Shown here: piece by piece, positions 17,294 through 23,029 of the stretch
Position numbering within the stretch: the first letter of the stretch is position 1
How the letters are laid out: the number at the start of each line of letters is the position of its first letter
Assembly: GCA_016882185.1 (NCBI GenBank)
Contig: VHCC01000006.1
Coordinates: forward strand, 1-23,029
DNA: 23,029 nucleotides
From: Candidatus Pelagibacterales bacterium
Lineage (GTDB): Bacteria; Pseudomonadota; Alphaproteobacteria; Pelagibacterales; Pelagibacteraceae
Reading direction: 5' to 3'
The notes under the pieces: generated by a model
The model's database searches: none
What the model saw: the letters and a program-made list of their open reading frames with translations, nothing else
Told to the model about the DNA's origin: nothing
Translations under genes and position numbers: made by a program

Positions 17294-17410
17294 TTGTATG
17301 TAGAAATAGAAAAAATTGAATTAAATAAATTAAAAGAAGAATTAAAACAACAAATATTATTTGAAAAAGAAACTTTGAATTTATTTAAAAAACCAAAAAG
17401 ATTAATATAA
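17294..17410 (+). CDS. Candidate 38-residue coiled-coil micro-ORF or readthrough tail
   Basis: The 139-base gap between two SGNH genes contains a frame in register with the upstream gene, open from its TAA (17270-17272) to TAA 17408-17410. No ATG is available; a TTG at 17294 would give 38 residues. The product is charged and has Leu/Ile heptads (EIEKIELNKLKEELKQQILF), so it would form an amphipathic helix. It could be a separate small protein, a readthrough extension of the SGNH protein, or the remnant of a C-terminal tail cut off by a stop mutation or a sequencing error. The coding-like composition argues against plain spacer, but its expression is unproven. Confidence 0.35.
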   Translation: MYVEIEKIELNKLKEELKQQILFEKETLNLFKKPKRLI

Positions 17411-17411
17411 A

Positions 17412-18449
17412 ATGAAACACATAGTAGTATCTGGTTGTTCCTTTACAAATAATTTTAGAATTAATATTGGTGATGAAAGAAGGTGGGAAATTGATTCAAT
17501 CGAAGAATGGACATGGGCTCACTGGTTACAACACTATAAAAAAGATAGTCATATTTTACATAATTATGGAACAATCACTCATGATAATAAAACGATTGTA
17601 AGAGCTATAATTTATAAAGTTACAGATTTGTTAAATCAAGGAGTAAATCCTAATGATATTATAGTAATAGCACAATGGACAACTCTAATAAGAAATTCAT
17701 TTTTTGTTACACCGGAAAAATACAATACAGTAAATCCTAAAATAAGATATGAAAAAAATAATGAAAGTTGGGCACATACAACCGATTATCTTATAAATGG
17801 AAAAGATAAAAAATCACCATACGAACATGGATACTTTCACCTAACAGGAGGATATAATCCAACAAAAAATCCAATCAATTTGGATGGAGTTGTATTCCAA
17901 TGGTTAGATGAAGTTATGACATATACTGAAAGATATTTTGAATGGTTTGAATATATTAACATGCTTTTAAACTTTTTAGAAGTAAAAGGTATTACTAAAA
18001 TTAAATTTTTTAATATGAGTAATAACTTTAGTAAGAAATATCTTAGTGAAGGTAGAACACCACCATACTATCATACTCCTAAAGAAAAATCAGTATACGA
18101 ATGTATAATTGAAAATAAAGATATTTGTGATACTTGGGAGCAAAAAGAATTACAATTTGAAAATTCATATGTAAAATCTTATGCAGATAAAATAGATTTC
18201 AAAAAATATTTTTGGTTTTTTGAAGAAAATTCATTACATTTGTTTGGTGGTCTAATTGAATGGTCAATAAGAAACTTTGACTATAATTTAGAAGGTGATT
18301 TGCCAAAAGTATTGTGGAGAGAAATGAATGGTATGAATTTAGATGAACAAAAAAAATATTTGGAAAGAAGTTGGTATGGACACACATCATCCATTCTTAC
18401 TAAAAAATTTGTAAAAGAAGTTGTATTAAATTGGGATATTTTTAAATAA
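17412..18449 (+). CDS. SGNH/GDSL-hydrolase-like protein (copy 3)
   Basis: This is the longest of the three SGNH-like proteins (345 residues). VSGCSFTNNF (6-15) gives Ser10 in the GCS variant of block I, HDNKTIVRAIIYKV (57-70) the Asn of block III, and IIVIAQWTTLIRNS (83-96) the next strand. The C-terminus lacks HPNxxGH; a His at about 324 (YGHTSSILTKKF) aligns with the end of copy 1 (WHFDKTQSECF), so copies 1 and 3 are closer to each other than to copy 2. The extra 85 residues lie in the middle. No secretion signal. It follows the micro-ORF stop by one base and precedes an SDR gene by 5 bases. Confidence 0.7.
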   Translation: MKHIVVSGCSFTNNFRINIGDERRWEIDSIEEWTWAHWLQHYKKDSHILHNYGTITHDNKTIVRAIIYKVTDLLNQGVNPNDIIVIAQWTTLIRNSFFVTPEKYNTVNPKIRYEKNNESWAHTTDYLINGKDKKSPYEHGYFHLTGGYNPTKNPINLDGVVFQWLDEVMTYTERYFEWFEYINMLLNFLEVKGITKIKFFNMSNNFSKKYLSEGRTPPYYHTPKEKSVYECIIENKDICDTWEQKELQFENSYVKSYADKIDFKKYFWFFEENSLHLFGGLIEWSIRNFDYNLEGDLPKVLWREMNGMNLDEQKKYLERSWYGHTSSILTKKFVKEVVLNWDIFK

Positions 18450-18454
18450 AAATT

Positions 18455-19447
18455 ATGAAAAAAACAGACAGAATTTTAGTTACAGGAGCAAGTGGTTTTA
18501 TCGGCTCACACCTATTAAGATTATTATGGGAAAAAGGATATAGAAACCTCCGTTCAACATCATTTAGTAGAGATTTAAGAAATGATTTTGAAGGTACATC
18601 TGAAGTGCAACACATAAAAGGAGATTTACAAACTGCAGAGTTTTGTAAATTAATAAGCAAAGATGTAGATGTAGTGTTTCATTGTGCAGCAAATACCTCA
18701 AATGCATTAGATACCAAATTTAATCCATTATTGCATGTTACTCCAAATGTAGAAATGAATGTAAACTTAATGGAACAAAGTTGGAAAAATAAAGTAAGAA
18801 AGTTTTTATTTATTTCATCTAATACAACTTATCCTGATATGAAGAATGAGTTTTGTACGGAGGATATCAATGTACACGCTACAGAAATGTTACCTGTTTA
18901 CAAAGCAGTAGGTGGTATGAAAAGATATGGTGAAATGTTATGTGATTTTTTCTCTAATCAGATTCACGAACCAATGCAATGTTTGATTGTAAGACCCTCA
19001 AACGCATTTGGACCAAATGATAAGTTTGATTTTGAAAAATGTCACGTGACACCTGCAAATATCAGAAAAGTAGCAGATGGTCTAAATCCAATACCTGTTT
19101 GGGGTGATGGTACAGAAGTAAGAGACCTATTGCATGTTGAGGATATGGCAGATGGGTTTATCTTTGTTGCAGAAAATTGTGATACATATGATATTTTTAA
19201 TGTATGTTATGGAAGTGGATTTACAGTTAATGAAACTCTTGCCACAATTAAAGAATTAGATGGTAATAATAATCCGGTTGAATATGTTAATAATAAAGCA
19301 CCAATGATTCCTGTGAGATTACTTTCATCAAAAAAAATTAACGATTTAGGTTGGAAACCAAAAAGAGATTTGAAACAGGCATTGAAAGAAACAATTGAAT
19401 GGTATAAAGCAAATAGACATCAATACAATCCAAATTCAAAACCATAA
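18455..19447 (+). CDS. NAD-dependent epimerase/dehydratase-like, atypical active site
   Basis: This protein of 330 residues has TGASGFIG (10-17), CAANTSN, FISSNTTYP (119-127), LIVRPSNAFGPND, GDGTEVRDLLHVEDMAD and GSGFTVNE. This is the extended SDR layout close to GDP-L-fucose synthase and related NDP-sugar enzymes. The Lys is K156 in AVGGMKRYGE, but position 152 is Val, not Tyr; the nearest Tyr is 149. Together with the SDR at 15552 this makes two of three SDRs with a non-standard motif. The gene is joined to the E1-beta-like gene by TAATG, and this pairing may connect a sugar oxidoreductase with thiamine-diphosphate chemistry. Confidence 0.82.
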   Translation: MKKTDRILVTGASGFIGSHLLRLLWEKGYRNLRSTSFSRDLRNDFEGTSEVQHIKGDLQTAEFCKLISKDVDVVFHCAANTSNALDTKFNPLLHVTPNVEMNVNLMEQSWKNKVRKFLFISSNTTYPDMKNEFCTEDINVHATEMLPVYKAVGGMKRYGEMLCDFFSNQIHEPMQCLIVRPSNAFGPNDKFDFEKCHVTPANIRKVADGLNPIPVWGDGTEVRDLLHVEDMADGFIFVAENCDTYDIFNVCYGSGFTVNETLATIKELDGNNNPVEYVNNKAPMIPVRLLSSKKINDLGWKPKRDLKQALKETIEWYKANRHQYNPNSKP

Positions 19448-19989
19448 TGAGTACAACACAATTATCACCATATAAAGATGAATTATCTAAAGCAATGAAG
19501 TTTCTTGCTGAAAAAGATGATACAATTTTTATTGGACAACAAATAGTTTACGCAGGAAACCCTATGAGTACAACATTGGGTGATGTACCCAAAGAAAAAA
19601 TGATAGAAACGCCCGTAATGGAAGAAACCCAAATGGGAATTAGTTTGGGATTGGCGATGACAGGAAAAACAGTAATATCATTTTACCCGCGTTGGGATTT
19701 TTTAATATCAGCAGCAAATCAATTGATAAACCATGCAGATAAATTTCAACATATGACTGGTAAAAAGGCAAATATATTGATTAGAGTTGGTGTAGGTAGC
19801 AAAGACCCATTAGATCCAGGTATTCAGCACCGAAACGATTATTCTAATGAATTTAGCTCAATACTTCAATTTACAAAAGTTCATAAATTAAATAAAATAG
19901 AAAATATTTATAAAATATATACCGACGCCTATACAGAGGGAGGAGTTCATATATTAGTTGAATGGCCAGAATTGTATTATAAAAATTAA
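19447..19989 (+). CDS. Thiamine-diphosphate enzyme, E1-beta-like pyrimidine domain
   Basis: This protein of 180 residues corresponds to the pyrimidine-binding (Pyr) domain of transketolase/E1-beta: MIETPVMEETQMGISLGLAM (52-71, with Glu59 at the catalytic Glu position of TPxxE), then PRWDFLISAANQLINHADKFQ (81-101) and GVGSKD. It lacks the C-terminal transketolase domain of normal E1-beta (about 325 residues), ending after ILVEWPELY. The partner carrying the diphosphate-binding motifs is the gene at 10905, about 8 kb upstream. Full activity needs both. The stop is 4 bases before the start of a small basic protein gene. Confidence 0.77.
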   Translation: MSTTQLSPYKDELSKAMKFLAEKDDTIFIGQQIVYAGNPMSTTLGDVPKEKMIETPVMEETQMGISLGLAMTGKTVISFYPRWDFLISAANQLINHADKFQHMTGKKANILIRVGVGSKDPLDPGIQHRNDYSNEFSSILQFTKVHKLNKIENIYKIYTDAYTEGGVHILVEWPELYYKN

Positions 19990-19993
19990 TTTT

Positions 19994-20122
19994 ATGTTAG
20001 AGAAATTACCAATTATTTCATTTTTTTTTAAAAAATATAGAGAATATAAAATAAAAAAGAAAATTAAAAAAAAGTTAGAGGAACTTAAAAAAAGAGACCC
20101 TTTTATTTACAAAAACTTTTAA
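19994..20122 (+). CDS. Small basic protein, 42 residues
   Basis: An ATG at 19994 opens a 42-residue frame that fills the gap exactly, ending in TAA one base before the next ATG. The N-terminus (LPIISFFF, 5-12) is short and hydrophobic, followed by a very basic helix (KKYREYKIKKKIKKKLEEL) and the tail KKRDPFIYKNF. It could lie along a membrane or bind a partner through its Lys-rich helix. There is no enzymatic motif. Position between the E1-beta-like and SEK glycosyltransferase genes suggests a helper peptide; the precise fill of the gap supports a true gene. Confidence 0.62.
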   Translation: MLEKLPIISFFFKKYREYKIKKKIKKKLEELKKRDPFIYKNF

Positions 20123-21550
20123 ATGAATCAGAGCGAATTAATTTTTGGGTATGATATTATAACTTATAATGGTGAAATACCAAATTGTTTAGACCCAAAA
20201 TTTTTGAATACAATTTATACAGCATCGGATTTTTATTTTTCAAATTCATTAGAGTTCTATTCAAAAAGATGGAACACTCATTGGGTTGTCTATAATAGTA
20301 ATATGTTCAATAATTTTGTAGAAAAAAAATCTATATTTGAAATAGTCAATGATAGAAAAAAAAATAAAAAAAATTATAAATGGTTTTATCCGATAGAACC
20401 ATTTGCAAGTCTGGAAAATTTTTTTGGTAATGATAATTTTTATAATGAATTTTTATTGTATAAAATATCAAAAGTAGCATTAGATGAAATTATAAATGGT
20501 AATGGCAATTTATTAATAAATTATGTTTGCGATGGCGGAGTAGCATTTAGATTAGAAAATTTTCAAAAAATAATAAACTTTACAAAAAAAAATAATATTC
20601 CAGATGAAAAAGTATATTTCGTTTTTGCAGATTTTAAGCTTAAATCTAATTTACAAAAATTAGGAGTCAATTATAAGGTTATTGATTATAGTTACAATAT
20701 GATTGGTAAGGCTCAAGAATTTTATAATACTTTTAAGTTTAAAGAATTTTCATATTGGGGTACAGATTCCTATGAACCACAATTTGGAACAATTGAACAA
20801 AAAAAGAATACAGCAGTAAAATCAGAAGAATTTTTAGAAAGCATAGGAAAAGAAAAAAAAGATTTTTTATTTTTAAATAGACATTGGAAATTACATAGAT
20901 TACTTTTATTAAGTCAAATACATAAAATAGGATTAGATAAAAGTTTAGTATCGTGGGATAACAGATTTTCTTTTCAATTAAATCTAAATGAATTTACAAA
21001 ATATGAAAATAATGAAGAATTTATTAATTTAATAACAACAACTTCCTCATTACTTGATATAGAAGATTTGACAAAAATAGCAGGATTTGGTTTTGAAACT
21101 AAAGATATTTATTTAAAAACATATTTGAGTATAGTTACAGAATCTGTATTTTTTCAAGAAGAAAAAGATTTTCCAAGTGGCTATTTATCCGAAAAAATAT
21201 GGAAACCAATTGGGCATTGCCAACCGTTTATATTAGCCGGCCCTTCAAAATCATTACAATATATTAGAGATAGATTTGGTTTTAAAACATTCCATCCATA
21301 TATCGATGAAAGTTACGATTTAGAAACAGATGATTTTAAAAGATTGGAATTAATTAAAATTGAGATACAAAAATTTTCAGATAAAAGTAAAGATGAAAAA
21401 GATGTTTTTTTAAATAATATTAAAAATATATGTGTTTATAATCAAAACTTATTTTTAGAGTATGCCGTTAATAGTTGGAAAAATGATATTACGAACAAAG
21501 AAATGGTTTATGTAATAAGTTTTTTATTAGATAATAAAAAAACACTTTAA
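20123..21550 (+). CDS. Glycosyltransferase-like protein (SEK family, copy 3)
   Basis: This protein of 475 residues carries FLFLNRHWKLHRLLLL (248-263, R/K-x-HR equivalent), SIVTESVFF (336-344), YLSEKIWKPI (354-363), QPFILAG (367-373) and FKTFHPYIDESYD (387-399). Copy 2 at 14164 matches these blocks at the same spacing, apart from a longer loop (EEKDFPSG) before SEK. The N-terminal 230 residues have diverged, as expected if acceptors differ between copies. A sugar transferase of GT-B type is the likely role, by analogy with E-K donor-site motifs. It is the last glycan gene, and an 18-base gap separates it from the gene at 21569. Confidence 0.65.
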   Translation: MNQSELIFGYDIITYNGEIPNCLDPKFLNTIYTASDFYFSNSLEFYSKRWNTHWVVYNSNMFNNFVEKKSIFEIVNDRKKNKKNYKWFYPIEPFASLENFFGNDNFYNEFLLYKISKVALDEIINGNGNLLINYVCDGGVAFRLENFQKIINFTKKNNIPDEKVYFVFADFKLKSNLQKLGVNYKVIDYSYNMIGKAQEFYNTFKFKEFSYWGTDSYEPQFGTIEQKKNTAVKSEEFLESIGKEKKDFLFLNRHWKLHRLLLLSQIHKIGLDKSLVSWDNRFSFQLNLNEFTKYENNEEFINLITTTSSLLDIEDLTKIAGFGFETKDIYLKTYLSIVTESVFFQEEKDFPSGYLSEKIWKPIGHCQPFILAGPSKSLQYIRDRFGFKTFHPYIDESYDLETDDFKRLELIKIEIQKFSDKSKDEKDVFLNNIKNICVYNQNLFLEYAVNSWKNDITNKEMVYVISFLLDNKKTL

Positions 21551-21568
21551 TTTAGAATATTTATAGGT

Positions 21569-23029
21569 ATGAATTTATTAGAAGTAGATAAACCCGAGGT
21601 AAAAAAGACTGTTGTAGTATATTCAGGCCGCTTTCAACCATTCCACAAAGGCCACTACGCATCTTATTCTAAATTAGTTTCTAAATTTGGAGAGGCTAAT
21701 GTTTACATTGGAACATCAAATGACCAATCCGGTCCTAAATCTCCTTTTTCATTTAAGGAAAAAAAGGAAATAGCTACTAAAATGTTTGATATACCCTCTA
21801 ATAAATTTGTTAGAATAAATAATCCATATCAGCCGGTAGAAATACTTAAAAAGTTTGATGGTAAAACTACGCAATACATTGCAGCAGTTGGTGAAAAGGA
21901 TGCGACAAGATTGCATGGGAAATATTTTAAACCTTATAAAAATAAAGCTGGGTACGGGTACGATGAAATAGGTTATGTATATGCTGTTCCAGCCGAACAA
22001 AAACCGATTAGTGGTACAGATGTTCGTAAGTGGTTAGGAGCAGATGATAAAGAAAAAGCTAAAAAAGGATTTTTAAAAGCATATCCTAAATTTGATAGAG
22101 AAATATATAAAATGATTACGGGAAAATTAAATGAAAATTTTATAAAAGGTTATCCGTCAAAAGAAGATGTTAAGAAAATACAAAAGAAAAATGATGATAT
22201 TCGTTCAGTAGCAACAACTGATGATTCGTATGTATATGAACCTGTAAATGAAATTGAAAATATAGTAAAGAGTTTGGAAAACGAAGTAAATTCATATATA
22301 ACAAATTATTTTAATGAACAAATTTCAGAAACAAAACAACAATCTATACAAAACTTTATAGAATTTGCTACAAAAAGATTAAAATTATGTGAAGTACCAA
22401 AAATTACATTGATTAATGATAAAGAATTTGCGGAATCACAATCCAGTTTAGGTGGTTTTAATTCTGATACCAAAGAAATATATGTAGCAACTGAAGGTAG
22501 ATTAACGGCGGATATATGTAGAACAATTGCACATGAAATGGTTCATAGGAAACAAGATGAAATGGGCTTAATAAGGAATCCAATGAAAGATGGTGCAGAT
22601 GGTTCACCAATAGAAAACCAAGCACATGCTATTGCAGGAATCCTAATGAGAGAATATGGTAGAAAAAATAAACAAATATATCAAGAAGGATTTATAAGTA
22701 ATGCACAAAAAGAAATGGTTTCAAATTTAATAAAAGCAAAAGATAATTTTGAAACGGCATTAAAATACACAAAATCCATGCAAGAAAAAAATGTTATTGT
22801 CAAACAATTAAAAGATATTGATAAAATAATTAAAAGTTTAGTATCAGCAAAATCATTATCAGAAATACAATCCGTATTAGATAATATAAACATAGATGTT
22901 AGTAAAGGTGATACGGTTTTGATGGGTAAATTCAAAAATAAAAAAGTTCAAGTAAAAGATATAGGTAAAGACTCACACGGAATGCCTACCATAAATGGAA
23001 AACAAGCGACTACATTCCGTAAAGTAAAT
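21569..23029 (+). CDS. Nucleotidylyltransferase plus HExxH metallopeptidase-like multidomain protein (right-truncated)
   Basis: An uninterrupted frame from ATG 21569 gives 487 residues and remains open at the edge. Residues 15-180 are a cytidylyltransferase/NMNAT-type domain: GRFQPFHKGH (20-29, HxGH nucleotide site) and ISGTDVRKW (147-155, ISxTxxR equivalent). Residues about 262-375 look like a zinc peptidase: HEMVH (322-326) in RTIAHEMVHRKQDE, and a possible third ligand in ENQAHAIAG. The last 40 residues (GKFKNKKV...GMPTINGK) resemble a repeated tail type I associate with T4-like phage structural or internal proteins, which is a recollection. The gene has the only SD-like AGG before its start (21565-21567), and its codons look less AT-biased than those of the island. 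Confidence 0.75.
   Translation, partial: MNLLEVDKPEVKKTVVVYSGRFQPFHKGHYASYSKLVSKFGEANVYIGTSNDQSGPKSPFSFKEKKEIATKMFDIPSNKFVRINNPYQPVEILKKFDGKTTQYIAAVGEKDATRLHGKYFKPYKNKAGYGYDEIGYVYAVPAEQKPISGTDVRKWLGADDKEKAKKGFLKAYPKFDREIYKMITGKLNENFIKGYPSKEDVKKIQKKNDDIRSVATTDDSYVYEPVNEIENIVKSLENEVNSYITNYFNEQISETKQQSIQNFIEFATKRLKLCEVPKITLINDKEFAESQSSLGGFNSDTKEIYVATEGRLTADICRTIAHEMVHRKQDEMGLIRNPMKDGADGSPIENQAHAIAGILMREYGRKNKQIYQEGFISNAQKEMVSNLIKAKDNFETALKYTKSMQEKNVIVKQLKDIDKIIKSLVSAKSLSEIQSVLDNINIDVSKGDTVLMGKFKNKKVQVKDIGKDSHGMPTINGKQATTFRKVN

Noticed and set aside
21558..21565. TATTTATA before the last gene, the reverse complement of the T4 late promoter TATAAATA
   Set aside because: On the plus strand it ends only 3 bases before the ATG, leaving no room for a transcript leader; on the minus strand it would drive antisense to the island. 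In this AT-rich sequence a chance match is likely.
1..23029. tRNA genes, CRISPR arrays, insertion sequences, integrase or attachment sites
   Set aside because: I looked for cloverleaf-like GC-rich segments, regularly spaced repeats, transposase or integrase motifs and found none; gaps are too short to hold most of them.

Overview
The window is a very AT-rich stretch carrying one dense, single-strand (+) gene train of 25 genes that I can support, including two micro-genes and one gene cut off at each end. No gene is credible on the minus strand. Neighbouring genes overlap by ATGA or TAATG junctions or lie only a few bases apart, and no gap reaches 300 bases. The content is almost entirely glycan assembly, until the last gene. 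That gene begins with a nucleotidylyltransferase domain, continues into an HExxH metallopeptidase-like domain and runs off the right edge; it looks like the multidomain proteins of large T4-like marine phages. I therefore read the window as a glycan-biosynthesis island in a large tailed-phage genome, though a bacterial surface-polysaccharide locus cannot be excluded because no unambiguous capsid, tail or terminase gene is visible. Start codons are preceded by A/T-rich sequence without Shine-Dalgarno motifs, and one gap holds a TTTG-N20-TATATTTA element. Both resemble Bacteroidota expression signals, so a Bacteroidota host is my tentative inference.

Layout: (1) 1-4062 holds the tail of a GT-B-like glycosyltransferase, a divergent SEK-signature glycosyltransferase-like protein, an SGNH-hydrolase-like protein, a class I SAM methyltransferase and a GT-A glycosyltransferase. 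(2) 4063-9396 holds a candidate promoter, a small helical protein, two tandem beta-1,4-galactosyltransferase-like (GT7) enzymes each carrying a LamG/concanavalin-like domain inserted inside the catalytic fold, a radical SAM enzyme and a stand-alone LamG protein. (3) 9399-14159 is the sugar-chemistry block: an NAD-dependent epimerase, an RmlC-type 3,5-epimerase, a thiamine-diphosphate E1-alpha-like half-enzyme, a second radical SAM enzyme, a PNKP-type HAD phosphatase and a polysaccharide-cluster protein with REG and SR motifs. (4) 14164-18449 holds a second SEK glycosyltransferase, an epimerase with an atypical active site and two more SGNH proteins separated by a coiled-coil micro-ORF. (5) 18455-21550 holds a third epimerase, the E1-beta-like half-enzyme, a basic 42-residue protein and a third SEK glycosyltransferase. 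(6) 21569-end is the nucleotidyltransferase/metallopeptidase polyprotein.

How they may work together (inference): the epimerases, RmlC homologue, split thiamine-diphosphate enzyme and radical SAM enzymes would make or remodel nucleotide-linked sugars or side groups. The HAD protein would remove a phosphate, about seven glycosyltransferases would assemble an oligosaccharide, and the methyltransferase and SGNH proteins would decorate or trim it. The product could coat the virion or modify the host envelope. The most unusual feature is the pair of GT7 enzymes with an inserted LamG domain beside a free LamG paralogue.
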